Positions 44,301-58,629 of a DNA stretch of 64,000 nucleotides are shown piece by piece; positions within the stretch are counted from its first letter, which is position 1, and the number at the start of each line of letters is the position of its first letter. The translations under genes were made by a program, and so were the position numbers. A model generated the notes under the pieces. The model was given only the letters and a program-made list of their open reading frames with translations. It searched no databases and was not told the DNA's origin. Origin of the DNA: Holothuria scabra. Its lineage: Eukaryota > Echinodermata > Holothuroidea > Aspidochirotida > Holothuriidae. The stretch spans positions 8,019,547 through 8,083,546 of the forward strand of contig CM074193.1 of assembly GCA_037179385.1 (NCBI GenBank), written 5' to 3'.

Positions 44301-45496
44301 GTAACATAAAAAATGCTAAATCCCTTCAACAAAATGCAGTGTTTTTATAATCACATGTTCATAGCAGTAATGTCTAAACAGCGAACATGATTATCTACTG
44401 TTTCAAGTAACTTGTGTGTCACAGTGCACTTTGCCATAATAAGGCGTGATAATACTGCACCTCAGCAGAGGATACATCTTGCTTAAAATTAACACTTTTT
44501 AAGAAAGAACAAGTTCAGCTTTCTAACCATATTATTCATGTCTTTGTATCATCTAAGAGTGTTTGTAAATCTTGAATTGAAAAAAGTTCCGCAAAAGGTT
44601 TGATCACGGTGGAGAAAGTCCAACTTTACATACTGTAGCAGTGCTGTGCACTGTGCACACTGCACGATAACAGTCTGCTGGATATATTACACAGCTACTT
44701 CATGCTCAAATGAGCCAGCTGTCATGAAGGATCATGCTCATTGACTGGCTACTTGTGTTTATGAATAAAGTGGTTTTTTAAAAGTTTGGGGAATTCCCAC
44801 TCATATCGTAATTATTTGCGGAAGGCGTCGTGCTATTGCCAAATCGAAGTACACCCAAGTTTTTGGGTGTACCATCTTACAAGGGCAGTCACCAGAACAA
44901 AGTGTGTGTATTTTACTGTACATGTACGCAGCGTAAGTAATACAATGCTGGAACCAGCAGCCCATTGTGTGCTACATATGTATGGAAGCATTATTAAACC
45001 AGCATGTTTCGTATTGAAGCATGAGGATAGGGTAGAAGGGAGACAGACCGTGGAGTATTTTGGTGTTGGTAAAAAGGAAAGCAAATGTTCTGTAGGACCT
45101 GCTGTGCTATTGCGATGAGCTGAAAAGACGTGAACAGAAGCATTGATGTCAAATATTTTTTTTCTCCTAGGTTATTGTATTCACTCTAACTTAGCACTAT
45201 GGACTAAGCATTGTTATGTGTAACTCAAGTAGGCTATGGGAGAAAATAGGGTTGAACTTGAAGAAATGGAGATGACGGGAGAATTGGACCCTTTAAAATT
45301 CCTGGTGGACCCCTTAAATTTAATAATGTTTCATACTTTTAAGGGGTCCAAACACCTAGGGTGGGACCCACTAAATTTGGAGCCCAGTGCTAACCCTGGT
45401 TGATAGTTCTAATAAAATGGCCTACTCCAATAAGTTCATTTCTGATTATCATTACTCAATGTTCACACTGAAATTACCGCTACTCATCTCTGTTTT
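44301..45496. other. No gene recognised
   Basis: Contains a plus-strand ORF of 110 codons at 44786-45118 without family motifs, and a short inverted AAGGGGTCC/GGACCCCTT motif near 45285-45350. Nothing supports a coding gene. Confidence 0.4.
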
Positions 45497-45760
45497 GAAG
45501 GTCAAGAGCAGTAATTGTCCGGAACTTATTTTGAAGCAACAGCTAAATATCACAATTTTCATCTTATTTCCCTTCAAAGTATCTTCCATCACATTTTAAG
45601 ACTTTAATATTGCATGCCCAAGGTAAACAAAGCAGTTACTTCTAATAAATTTCACATTTGAAGAGAAAAAATGTCACATGACTCTCAAGAACCAATCATG
45701 AAACAGGACAGTCTATTACACTACAGTATTTCAGTTTGGGTGAGTGCTCTTGCCCTTTCA
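45497..45760 (+). mobile_element. MITE family A, copy 6
   Basis: AAGGTCAAGAGCAGTAATTG start, TTATTTTGAAGCAACAGC, AAGTATCTTCCATCA, GTCACATGACTCTCAAGA, and end TGAGTGCTCTTGCCCTTTCA. Confidence 0.8.
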
Positions 45761-47707
45761 GGTTTCATTGAAAAATTTCTGTTTGGATGGCTCAACTTTT
45801 TGTGTGGTAGATACATTTTTTGTGCAAGGGCTCAGCACCCTTTGCAAATTTTATCCCAGTACAGCACCCTAACAATAGAGGGAGGGGAAAACACACATAA
45901 GTCACACATAAGTCTTCTCTACAAAGTTGCTTTTGGTGGTAAATTATTTATTTCACAAACAATTTTGTTGAAATCAAATGCAATTCAAAGTGGGTTTTTT
46001 TTTACTTCCATTGAAAAAATTTCTTTTGTATATTACACATACTTTTGAATGTAACGCACATATATTGTGAAGTTTAAGTACCTATTAATTAAGAAATCTG
46101 AGAGGTAAATATAATCCCACATTTTCCTCCCCTTTCTGACGTTTTTATATACACTCATTGCAATATAGCTTGTCAGAGGTTTGCCAACAGCCAATTCACA
46201 CTTCCTGTAACAGATACAAATAACTTCCTTTACAAGCGAAGAGGTTGTAAATATTGGTTAGTGAGGTTAGAAATACTAGCTATATGAAAAAGTAAAGTGA
46301 GAATACATGAGGTCAAAACAGTTGTAAATTTAGACATAAATTCTGAAAAACAAAATTTGTAAGAAACTCCTTGAGGCTATTCATAAACTGAATATAAACC
46401 AAATTCATGTGGGCTACTGTACAATTTGAACAAAAGATAAAATTTGTGAAAATATTGTGATATCAGGGTTTCTTCTACAAAAAAAAGAGATTGGTCACTG
46501 TCTATAAAACCAAACTTTATACAGGGGGCACACTTTTAAATAAAAATCTCAGTTACAATTAAACTACTTTTATGCATACTGTAGATGTAAAGTAAAAGAA
46601 TACCCCGAGGCTAGGAAGACACAGTAGTTAACCCACTTGTAGTCATGAAAACCTTATGACTGAAACTCACGAGAAATTGGTTAATGCTTTGTACTGAAGT
46701 ATTAACTACACCAAGAATAACATGATAAGTAGCAGTAATGTTTAAAGGGCAATACGCATTTGCCCTAAACTTGTTTAGTCCATATTCTTGGAGTCCCAGG
46801 AAGCTCTGAGTGTTGCTCCTTAAACTTGGGACATTTTCTAGAAGAATATGATCAATATATACTCCCACCTACGAAATTTGTTCATATTGTTGTAATACGG
46901 ATTAAGTCTCCAATGGCACCATGACATGTAAAGCACTTTCCAAAATTTATGGGCTAATCAACAAAATGAATGAATTTTCTCTAGTATAAAGTTTAGTAAT
47001 ATGGAAAGGTGATGGTTGACTGATTTAGGACATAGAACTGAAGAGACCACTTCAAGTGGGCTAGAGCATGCAGGTATACTGTAGCTGCTAATATATGCAG
47101 GCTTTGTAGCACCAGATTTTTCCTCTGGACATCCTTCCCCCCCCCTCCTGACCTCACCTTTTTAATTAATGGTCTGGAAGCCCATGCCTGGAAGCTCTAG
47201 GTGTAAGTCCTTCAAAGTTAGGGGTATCTACAGTGCTTGCAGCATTAGAAGGCACATTTATGTCTTATTATGATTGGCATGAAAGATAGTAAAATACTTC
47301 AATACTGTTATATTGTCATGTAAGAAACATTTATTAAAAATGTTCCCTTCCTTGAAACAAATGTTTCCTTGTTTTTGCTGCAACAGTTCAGTAACCTATA
47401 GTGCATTGCAGTATAAATTCTCAAATATGGTACTGTATTCTGCATGTACAATAGCACATTAAGGGTTGCAGGTACTATTGGAAAAGGAATACACTGCAAT
47501 ACCTGTGGGTTGACCTACATATTAGTTCTCAAAATGAAGTCGGCAAACCCTTAATAATGGATGTTAAATTGCACTTTATATAATAGTATTGTCACAGGGC
47601 AATGTAACAGTCAGACAATTAGAACAGTATATAACTTACCTGTTTTTGCACTCTTGTCACTGGTGTAATTTGTAAGTTGGTTTTGTAAAGTGCTTTGAAC
47701 TATGCTT
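45761..47707. other. No gene recognised
   Basis: AT-rich, no conserved protein. A donor-like GTAAGT at 47636 (minus strand) follows an open stretch of about 20 codons, but it has no signal-peptide character and a poor acceptor. Confidence 0.4.
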
Positions 47708-47965
47708 TTAAAGGTAAAGAGCAGTCCCCCAAACTTGTTTGGAAGAAAAAGCTAAATAACATAATTTTCATCTTATGTCTCTTCAAAGTATCTTTAATTA
47801 CATTTTATGACTTAACTATTGCATATTCAAAACCAAGCAGTTATTTCTGGTAAATTTCACATTTGAAGAGAAAAAAACATTGTCACATGACTCCCAACAG
47901 CCTATCATGAAACTGGACAGTCTACTAAACTTCTTCAGTTTGGGATGACTGCTCCTGCCCTTTAA
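47708..47965 (+). mobile_element. MITE family A, copy 7
   Basis: TTAAAGGTAAAGAGCAGTCC start and GACTGCTCCTGCCCTTTAA end; very similar to copy 4. Confidence 0.85.
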
Positions 47966-48339
47966 GCAATTAGATTTAGCCCTACATAAGATCATCATTA
48001 TTACTACTATTATGAATATTCTACTTGCATTGTACGATATTTGACCTTGGAAGGGGGCTTTCTCTGAAAATGTACATTTCCAAGTACAGTAGTCTAACAG
48101 TTTTGTACCACATGTGTTGAAATGCTTAAAAAGTTGAACAAGTGCTGAATAAAAAGCTTAACAATTTGCTGTACTTATCCTTTGAGGGAAAAAGTACTGT
48201 CTGTAAGGAAAATTATGGCCAACTTGAAATTTTTGAGTTTCAGACAGTCACTTTGCAAAGATACAGGGCATTCAATGACAGATTACTGGTGTTATAAATA
48301 AGGATATGTTGTCAAACATTTGGACAATACAGCAACAAG

Positions 48340-50308
48340 CATATACCTCCAAAGTGACCCCCATTTCACAGTTTGACCCTCATTTGAACACCAAAACCCA
48401 CTCACCTGCCCATCCCTCTGAAAAACCTATATTTCAAATCTCTGTGGCATCCAAATTAACAAATAATTCAGCTTACAGATAACTACAAATTTAGTAAATT
48501 GCATCTCACAACACATTCAACTGCTCACACTGCTACACTTAGGCCTAGGTACATACCTACAAGCTAAGTTTGCTAGCTGTTGCAACATCACTATTGGCTA
48601 ACCTTTACAGCAGCTATGGAATATATTCCTGTCACTACGTAAAAAGTGTAATCACGGTCATGCAGGCCCACACTCAATGGTAAAAATGAATGCCCACTTT
48701 GCTGGTAAGAAGTGGGGCTTAATTGTCTCAGAGTTTCCCAACAAACCAACGTTCTTGACAGTTCTTGGCTTTCAGTGTGTTTTCATGGCTAGAATGCCAT
48801 GTGATATGTATGAAGTTCTACATTGGAAATCACTTGCAGAATAGTCTGACCATCTTTGAGATATTGAGTTGATGTTCTCAGAAAACAGAGTGTCTTTGAC
48901 GAACTGTACCAGTACCACACCAAAAATTACAGCAACGATCACCATTGAATATTGTGATTAGCAGAGGTTTTACAGTACTTAGTGCCTTTGTGAGTGTCTG
49001 TATTTACTTTGGCAAATCTGTCTACACAACTTTTCTAGGATACCGCAAGAAAATTCAGCACCATACTTAATTTTTAGGCAGCATTCTAGGGGAATAAATT
49101 TGACTAATTTGCCTGAAAAAGTGCACCCGTTTTGCATGTAGACACTTCTAAAATTTAATTATTTTCGAAAAGGGGAGGTGTCCACCTCCCCTTATACCCC
49201 TCTCCCAGGCTAGGGGGTAGACTTGTGCCATTTAGTGTCAACTAAGACTGTGATAAGAGTATACTCTCCTACTGTGACATTGGTCTAAACTGTTATTCAC
49301 TTTTTATCATTGCACAAGGCCTGATCATTACTTTGTTTGAAGTACTGTCATAGCTCCCAAGTTCCGAGAGGCTAGATGCGGATCAAACTGATCCGTCCAT
49401 TAGTGGATCGCCGGCCTGGGGGAGGGATATAAGTACAGTAAGGGGAGGGGGTATCCCCCTCCCCTTTTCGAAAATTTTTGAATTTTAGAAGTGTCTACAC
49501 GAAAAATGGTGACACTTTTTTGGCAAATCAGTCAACACAATGTCGTTAGGTCACAGCCAAAAAAGTTCAGTATATTACTACGTTTTTTGCGGTAACCTAG
49601 AAAAATATTGTATTGAGAGATTTGCCAAAATAATATTATGCAGATACTCACAAATGCGCAGTGACTAAAACCTCTCCTACTCACAATATTTAATAGTTAT
49701 TTTTGAGGTAAATTTTGGTGCGGTACCGGCACAGTTTTCAAACATCAACTCGGTGTGTCAGCGGTGGTCGTACCATGCTGCAGGTGATTTCCAATATCTT
49801 CGTATTCATATCGCATGGCATTCTAGCCATGAAAACTTACAGGCCTAGCCAAGAACGTCAAGAACTGTCAAGACAGTTAAGAACGTTCGGGAAACTCTGA
49901 GACAAGCCCCGCCTATGACCCGTGAAGTGGTTATTTGTTTTCACTATTGAACGCAGCGTTGAACAACGTTATTACACTATTTCCACAGTGACAGGAATAT
50001 ATTTCATACCTGCTGCGAAGGTTAGCCAATAACGATGTTGCGACAGCAAGCATACCGTACGTACCTGTACTAGTACCTAAGCCTAGATGCATTTAGCAGC
50101 GCGAGCAGTTGAATGTGCTGTGAGATAAGATTTACTGAATTTGTAGTTATTGGTAAGCTGAATTATTTGCTAATTTATGTGGTTCTCTAACTAAGAATAC
50201 TTCGGAGATTTGAAATGCGGGTTTTTCAGAGGGCGGGGCAGGTCAGCGGGTTTGGGTGTCCAGATGCGGGTCAAACCTGCGAAATGCGGGTCACTTGGGA
50301 GGTATGCA
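48340..50308. mobile_element. Large foldback element, about 0.9-kb inverted arms
   Basis: The left arm from 48340 (ATACCTCCAAAGTGACCC) is mirrored by the right arm ending at 50308 (GGGTCACTTGGGAGGTATGC). Matching inner blocks: GGCTAACCTT/AAGGTTAGCC, ACAGGAATATATTTC/GGAATATATTCCTGTC, GGCATTCTAGCCATGAAA/TTTCATGGCTAGAATGCC, CTCCCCTT near 49180 and 49450. Centre near 49320. Arms are clearly diverged, so it is old. No ORF of note. Confidence 0.85.
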
Positions 50309-50740
50309 CTGTAGGCTGATACAGAAGGGCAGCTTCCTGCTTGAATCAAGGAATGATGGGTCTTACCGTCTTATAGTAACTTTCAATTCCCTATACCATG
50401 TCCCACTACCATAAAAACTTCTAATCTGGACAATTTTCCTTGAACATCCATGAAACCATGAAGCAATATGACTGTCATCCTGTAACACCTTTTACCATGA
50501 AAACCAGCAGGCTTCCATGGCTAGGTCACCACTACAGGGGCACTGAGCTCAGGTAACACATGTTACTATGGCAACCACACAACCAGGAATTCATTTTGAG
50601 AAGGTCAAGTAAAATATTTCATGTGGAGTTGCCATTGAGTAATGATCATGACTGGTGTAGTCATACAGAACAACCACTGTACACAATTTGTAGCTGTACA
50701 GCTTGTGTCACCTTACACCAGCACCCAAATCAAAATAATT

Positions 50741-51005
50741 TTAAGGACAAGAGCAGTTTGCCCCAAATTTTTTTTGAAACAACAGCCAGGTCTGACAGGT
50801 TTCCTTCTTTTGTCATTTTCAAGTATCTTTAATGATATTTCAGGACTTCAGCATTGCATATTCAAGGTAAACCCAATGAGCTACTCTCCTTAATTTCTTA
50901 ATTTAGTAGGAAAATATTACCTGTCTTGTGACCCTCAGGAGACAATCATGAAACAGGGCAAACTATTAGGCCTACACTAATTGGACTGCTACAGTAGTCC
51001 TTTCA
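50741..51005 (+). mobile_element. MITE family A, copy 8
   Basis: TTAAGGACAAGAGCAGTTTG start, TTTTTTGAAACAACAGCCAGG, AAGTATCTTTAATGA, AAGGTAAACCC, CATGAAACAGGGCA; end decayed near TAGTCCTTTCATC. Confidence 0.75.
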
Positions 51006-51513
51006 TCACCATGGGGGTGGAGATGTTGTTGGAGGAGATGTTATTGGTAACTAGCTTTGATGAATAGAAATTTTTCTAGTGTCCATCATATATGCATATG
51101 TATATTGATGTGCTGACTACTCCATACAAAAGCAACTACCACACAAACTTATATATTTACAACAAAGTTTGAAGTTCAGACTCCAAAATTATTTTGCAAT
51201 TGAAGTTTTAAGTCCATGAGAGGAATGAAAAATATGTGTGAAGAATGAGGAGAGGTCAATTGTTCTTGGTAATTAACCTATTGCCAGGTTGCAAATTGTG
51301 GTTCACCTAACCCGCACTTTATGTAATTTATCTTGATTCACAGCAATTTGGCCTAATAGCTGAACTTTTGATAGATATATACACTTGTGATGAAAGAATT
51401 CTGGTTTGAAATTAAATTACTGTCAATGAAATAGGAGGTCCAACTGTACTTTTTCTGGTTTTACGCTGGTAGGTAAAATAGTGTTTGCTTTCTTCATCAA
51501 TCTTACCCACCAG

Positions 51514-51806
51514 TAGGGTTGTCACCACACCAGGTGGATCGGAAGATACTACCCTGCTCTCAAAATCTCCACTCGGTACTTACTACCAATATCAGCATCA
51601 CCGCCCGGCACAAATTTCTTACCCTAACTGAATAAAATTCTTAGATTTCTTTAGAATTGAGTGATAATTATTCATTTTTTGAAAACACTCTTCAACCCGC
51701 AAAAATTTTTCAAAGGGGAGGTGGGACACCGACTCCCCTTAGGCCACTCCCTCAGGATGGTGATCACAAATTACCCAGATCTCAACATGGTGTGGTGACA
51801 ACCCTG
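51514..51806. mobile_element. hAT MITE with 8-bp target duplication
   Basis: 293 bp; ends TAGGGTTGTCACCACACCA and TGGTGTGGTGACAACCCTG are inverted over 19 bp with one mismatch at the tip. CCCACCAG flanks both sides exactly (51506-51513, 51807-51814). CAGGG ends and 8-bp duplication identify the hAT superfamily. Confidence 0.92.
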
Positions 51807-51814
51807 CCCACCAG

Positions 51815-54800
51815 GTGCTGCTGTTTAGCATATTCCAACTTGAGTGCATGGTTCCTCAAAAGTTCCGAGGCTCAATTGCTAATTTCCTCAGCTTTATATC
51901 TTTTTTTATCTTCTTATTTGCTTATTTGATAGATACAGTAGGTGAAGCTTCCCTGGGCCTGTCAAGTTTGGCAGGCTTTGTCATATCTAACGAAGATTGC
52001 GGGCGATTGAAACATTATTTGTGTTGTGTTTGTCTATATTTTCTATTATTTTGTTTAAATAAAAGCGTTATACTTCGTATTGACAATGTATATATAGGTT
52101 GGCTTAGTCCCTGAACTGTCTCTGTAGCCTCAGCCCAGTTAAGCTGCCACCTCTTAACTTTTTCGCAGTCACAAGCTGGCCAAAAAAGTTTATCCACTTT
52201 TCTTAATAAAGGAGTTGTTCTGGATATAAACTGGCCCCAGTTGCAATGGGCAGGTAGTATGTATAGGACAAAGTAATGAAGGTAATCTGCTGGTATGGAG
52301 CTATTACTATACATTCATTGGCCAAAAGCCCCCTAAAGCAATTAGTCTTCAATTTAAATATCATTTTGTCATAAATTCTTTGAAATCATATGGCAGTACT
52401 TTTGCAAGAGAACTGTTTCCTGATCCATATTCCACATTCATTATGTATGTACTGAATGTTTGAAAACATAAAGATACTGGTATTTTGTAAAGGAAATAAG
52501 AATCCCATTTGGATTTTCAGAGAGATAATTTATTGCAGATTTCCTGTACATTCTTCAAATAAGGCATTCAATCACTTCTGGTATTAACTCTCAAGAATAA
52601 AAAAAAACAAAAGAAGAACAAGATTAGATTCTTCCCTCTTACACCCTTACCCTGCTGACATGTATCAACCATGTGTTCTATAAATACTCAACAGAATGTA
52701 CATCATTAACTATGGTATCTATCAAAAGTATTCAAGTGCAATAAACACAGAAACTAATTTAGGTGCCACCATGATGAGGGAGTTACCCTGGAAAGTAGAT
52801 CCCCGTTGTGTTTTAATTACTTTTAATTTCTTTCATGTCAAAAACAATAAAGTGAGATCAAGACAAGCATTCATACTTTCATCCAGGTCACTTTTGTTAT
52901 ATTGCATGTGTTAATTTTAGATGGAAAAAACCCATATCACCAAAGAACAACGACTGAAATGTAAGTTTTGCCATGTAGGGTGTATTGACTCTTGAGAAAC
53001 TAAGTAGATGACGAAAGAATGGTTTCAAAATGGTATCCACTGGGAAAGTGTTCAATGATTACAACAATATTTAAAATCACTGTTACCTTCAAAAGGCTCA
53101 TACTGTATAGTTGGAGTAGGGAAAACAAGCCAGTCAGCCCAAACTGGAATGAATGGCTGTGGCTGCAACTCAAACCAGTTGAAACTCCATCAAACTAACC
53201 AACCACATATTGTGACAAACCTCACAAGCACTGTCACATGATTCCCATTTAAATATATATTCAATGAGTCCTAACCTGGATAAAATGTTTTAATCTATAA
53301 ATTCATTAGACTACTTTTTTCTTTTTCAAAGGGCCAAGAGGGGATGTCTCCTTCTCTGTCATAAAGTTTATTCCATAATTTAACAACTGTATGATCCCCT
53401 AATTACCAAATGTATTGAACTGTGCAATACTGATGATAGTTGTCAAAATTTGGTAGTTAAAGATCCTAGCTTTAACCCTCACCACAATCCTATGCATTCA
53501 TCAAAGTTTGGGAATTACCAAGTCCTGATATTTACCATCTATTTTCCATTGCAATCCCCTCTAGATGTGTAAACAGAAGAAAATGAGGGGTGATTTAGAT
53601 CTTTATCATCAAAATACAAGATTAATCCTTTAATCCTAATCATTCACCTTATCGTACATTTACTTCAAATCCAAACCCAACATTTAGCCCTTTCGAATTT
53701 CACTCGAGTGTATTGACTTTCATTCTAGTGAACAGTTGGTCTGCTCTCTAATACCCCAAAGATATTAATTGTATAGTTCAATCTTAGTGTCCAAAATGCT
53801 GAATTCTTAGTGTCCAAAATGCTGAATTCTTTAGGATAAATTTACAGATCTTCAACTTTCTTATATAGAAATGAAACCCTTTTTTAAATAATTCAGAGAG
53901 GATAAAAAGTTAAAAAGTTGATTGTTTGTGCAATATGACATTACAGTTTATTTGAAGTACCTGTTTTATGTAGAACACAACATGGATAGGGAAGCTTCAA
54001 ACTCACAGAAAGAGTCAAAACAGTTGGGAAGCAGAACTTGCATTTGTGCCCATTACTGCATAATCTTTACGCCCTTAGCACTTGCAGGGAAATGCATTCT
54101 GAAAGACCATGCTCAAGTTAGTCTAAGCAGAGCAAAAGCGAACTCCTGTTAAAAATATATTAATGTAATTAAGAATTTTTTGGCAATTGCAGAAAAATAG
54201 AATGATCTTCAAAAGAAACTCATTGCAGAACATAACAGTTGTCAGTGAACTTTGGCTGAAAATTCCATCATTAAGCTTTTCGAGGAAATTTAAGGAATGA
54301 GAGCTCACTTGCAAAGCTTCAAACTGCACATTTTCTGGTCTTCAAGGTCAATATATTGAAATATCATTTGAAAGAGAAAAAATAATAATATTTCCAAAAT
54401 ATAGTGGTACCTTTCTTGTATTACATCTTCCATCTTCCCTAAAAATGCCACATATACATCAGACAATGTGTTTGTTCTGCTTATTTATGCTTTTAATACT
54501 TTCGAATCACAGCGGCTGTTCGTACGTACACATGCAGTGGCATTATGTTGGATCTCGTAATGACGTGCTGAATGCTAGCTACCATCATGCATTGCATTTC
54601 AAGATGGCTCATTGACTACAAGTGTACTGCAAACAGTTTCGCAGCATAAACAAGGCAGGATTGACCTTCTTCAGGAAAATTGGAATAATTCATCGATGAA
54701 CCTATATGTGGGAGAGTATATTTTGTAACAAAATTACAGCATTTGGTGTTTGTTGTAAACTTTGGGATGATTTTGGGACATATACTTGTGACCATTAGCC

Positions 54801-57800
54801 TAGTGTTCAGCCTGGGTGACCTAAAAATCCTGGAGATTCTTGGGCATTTTGGCCAAAAATTTAACTTAAATTGGTTGTATGATAACTTACGAAGTTAGTG
54901 TGGTTCATAGTTTTTTTGTCTTATTTAGAAGTATGCAGGATGAAAAAGTCATTCTTTTTTTCCAATTGTACATTTTAATAAGGGGCTGAAATTCAAAATG
55001 GTGTGACGTCATCAGAGTTTAATATATTTCAGGGACCCTGAGGTCAAACTAATTCCCATCTGAAAAGACCAGGACACACACTGCAAAGGAGAACAGAAAT
55101 CAAACTATGTACACTCAGGTCAGTAACTTAGATCCTTGACATGTGATCTAGGCATGGGAGAATATTTCCCCCAATATTTGAAAAAACACTTCCTGACTTT
55201 GATTTTTCACACAATAATTTTTTTGGGGGAAATGACGTACTGTCCTGCCTGTGCAGTTATACACTAGATGTTTAACAACAATGAGTTTTTATTTATATGA
55301 TAATCAGACCTGCTTTAGTCTATTTTTTAAATTATATGAAATATCTTTTTGCTGTTTATTACTGTAGGTGTCCAGTTTGCACAAGTGTACACTTTTATGC
55401 AACTCAATGAGGCATTTCTTGCAATAGTCCATGGAGGTTAGTTAAACAAGTGTAGTCAATACCAGAATATTGGAAAATGAAGAAGTATACTGTAGGTATA
55501 CATGCATTACACAAACAAAGACAAGTGTACTTATATCCTTCTCTAACTTGCAATTTGGACAAAAAGCAGTAAACTCTGTCAACTAGCAATGATTATGGGA
55601 ACCTTTACAACCTTCCAGCTGGGAGCCTTAACCACTTTGAACTAATATTTAAAGGTGTGGTTGAACATGTACATAGTTTTGGTACTGAACAAAATATGCT
55701 GAGAGGGTCAAAGTCTATGTCTTACACTGTACTGCAATATATGACGGTTCTGTTGCACACAAACACTGGTTGTCAGCCAGAATTGAATCAGTTTACATTC
55801 TCAATCTAATAGAATTACACAATGAATGGTAACTGTGCATGCAACTTGGTCATTGATAGAGATGTTAATTCGTACAGTAAAAGTACACTTGAGGGCCATA
55901 ATTTTACTGAAATTAACAGTGCACCATACCTGCACTGGAACTGTTACTGCAGTCTTCCATTGAAAGGATCACTATCAAAATTTTACGAAGCAAATAAATT
56001 CATATCCCAATCACTAGAGTTTGAACTAAGGTCTATGATGTTCAGTTCACATGATCATTGATTATTGGGAGGCAAAGGGATATGTCCCCCCTCCCCACAC
56101 ACATACAATTTTTGGAAAGTCACATGCATTGTTTACAAGTAACGTTTTGACAAAAGTGACCCCACCCCTCAACCCCCCCCAACTTACTGGTAAAGATTGA
56201 CACATACACCGAATAATACTCAATAGGTCACCTATACTTAAAGGGCAAATACAACCCCTTCCCCTGTCCCTGACATGTACCATGCTTTGATTGGACACTG
56301 GATACGTTGCACACTAATTGATATGTTAAACATCAGCATACCATTTTCTGTACTGATTCCACTCCATAGCTAAGATTTGGTTGACAAAATTTTAAGCTGG
56401 GCTGGGGAGGGTGCTCAGCAACATAGCAAGGTAACTTTTTGCCATGAGTCAAAATTACAACAAAATACAATTTCAGAGTAATAATTTATTTCAATTCTAA
56501 ACTTCAATTCATGAACTGCAAGGGAATTATTTCAGAAAAGCCTTTCCACAAATCTGAGAGAAAACAATTTTGAACATTTTTTGTCTTTGGTACTCAAAAG
56601 CTCCCTGGCATGCATATTATTGATTAAGTATTGTACTTCCATTTTTTCCCCATCAACAAAACTAATTTTGGTTGATTGCCATAAATTAGAAGATATTATT
56701 CACAAAAGGAATTGGAGCAATAAATGTGATGTACTTGGTTCATTAAATCTTCCAAAGACTACAAACCTAGGTTACTTCCCTACTAATTGCTAATTAGCAT
56801 TTCATTGGGGAATATAAAACAAACAAACAAAATTATTCAAGAAAATCCTTTCTTTGTGTTGTTTGCTTCAGTGTTCCTTTGAATCAAGTGTTCTAACAAA
56901 AAAGACACCTTTTGGTCTTTTCTTTATCTGATCCTGCTTTATCTTGAGTTGACTGCCATGGTTTTCCAACAAAGGCAGTTTGTTGTGTACTGTTGAAAAG
57001 TTATACAATGTACATTGGGCATACTGAGGTACAGCAGAAATACAAAGCTGTTACTGTAGTGGCATTCTTCATAATGTTGGAACTTCTTCACAGATGAAAC
57101 CTATCAAATAGACAGCTGTGAGTGTTCAACCCAACATTCTGAAGTCCCAAAGACCTTTACTAAGTAAAGCACATACCAGTAATGTTACAGTATGCCATGC
57201 ATGAAAAAGTTGGGGAGTTGGGAATGTAGGAACTTAAGGTATTTGAAGGCAAATATTCTTAATTTGCCACTTTTACACATGTATATATGGTAAAACAGAA
57301 AACTGAGGAACATTTGCTTCATGCAAAGACAACAAACACCTTTTTCAGCCCTGCTGTAACGGTATCTTAGTTCTTGCCTGGCAGAGAAATGTTTCACATC
57401 CTACACATAAAACTGTTAGGGGTATGGGCCAAATAGAGTTTGCACATGAAGTTATTCAAGCATTGAAACCATCTGGGATGATAACAGATCTAATGAATCA
57501 CAACCCTACCAGATCAGATGTTGTCCACACCCAACAACAACACTCCCTTGAAACTGGGTGTCATTGCTTGACTGATAGCTTCATGACTTGGCCAATAGTT
57601 TATTTATAGAAAACTGAAAAAAAAAAAGACCTTGAGATTGATATCAGGTGTTCACAACCCAAACAATGGGGACGTATCTCACTTTTGTACATATATATCA
57701 AGAAATAATGCTTGTTGATTTTATTAACACGATTTTCGTTAATTCTGGAACATGGGAGTACCTATTTGAAATGTTTTTGTCTCAACTATCAATAATTTAA

Positions 57801-58094
57801 CAGATCTGTCAAGAATGTTTTCAATTTCATCCCCGCATTTTTTAACTTAATTTTCATGCATAACTTTACTAAATCTGAACAGATTTTCATCGTTCAAGAT
57901 CATTTGGTAACTACTTTAGCCACTAAATTCGATTCTATTCACATTAAACGTGGAAAAACAAATTAATACTAAAAAATCTTCTGAAGGTGGATGCCCAGTA
58001 TCTTAGGGGTAACCACAAAAATTTGTCACTTCATGGCTGGATTTGGAAATCAAAGTTAAGTACAAATGTTCGCCGTTCGCTTAATTCTGTAATG
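51815..58094. other. 6.3 kb without recognised gene
   Basis: Ordinary AT-rich DNA. Small items: GTGTCCAAAATGCTGAATTC twice in tandem near 53789-53830, C-rich tract near 56080-56180. ORFs are short and show no motif. If the ROS1 signal-peptide exon lies in this window, it may be in this region, but I could not pick it out. Confidence 0.5.
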
Positions 58095-58480
58095 AACTAG
58101 AAAGCCAACAGGCTTAGTGATTCCTTGCCGTATGATATATCATAGCAAACATGGAAACAAACATGACATGCATGAGATCCCATACAATTATCCTACTTAA
58201 TTCAGATATAATAGGCTCAAAATTTTTGACCTCATGTGACCCAAAATGACCTTTTGACCCCTTAAAAACAATAGTGATCACCTTACCAACACGTCCATCA
58301 ACATGAGTAATTCAAAATTAAGCTTAGTACAGAATGAGTATGGAAGTACTACCACCATGGTATGAGATCCCTCACAGTTATCCCCCTAAAAATATTATGT
58401 CTACAAAGTTTGATCTGACTGTCACCTCAAACCTTTGATCTCCACACACAGGAGGAATTTCTCACACAGCTTTAATATTC
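58095..58480 (+). mobile_element. Helentron/HINE-like element, 5' part (copy D)
   Basis: Start AACTAGAAAGCCAACAGG with GATTCCTTGCC, followed by diverged units (ATGACCTTTTGACCCC, AACCTTTGATCTCCAC). The array breaks off near 58480. The matching 3' part may be 61095-61834. Confidence 0.6.
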
Positions 58481-58629
58481 CAGAAAACTGTCTCATTACT
58501 TGATAAAGCGGTATTTTGAAACCATTTTTATCAAAAGTTTGGTCAATGGGGACAGCTCTCCATTCTGAAGTCTCTATGTTCCGATGCCTCCCTCATCGAC
58601 ACACTCTCCTACAAGCATTGGGTCAAATA

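Noticed and set aside
47640..47700. Possible upstream ROS1 exon on the minus strand ending at a GTAAGT
   Set aside because: The open stretch (LQITPVTRVQKQ) has no cysteine or signal-peptide character and the acceptor is weak.
51815..52314. Overlapping 99-codon ORFs on both strands
   Set aside because: No motifs, no splice context, AT-rich composition like the surroundings.
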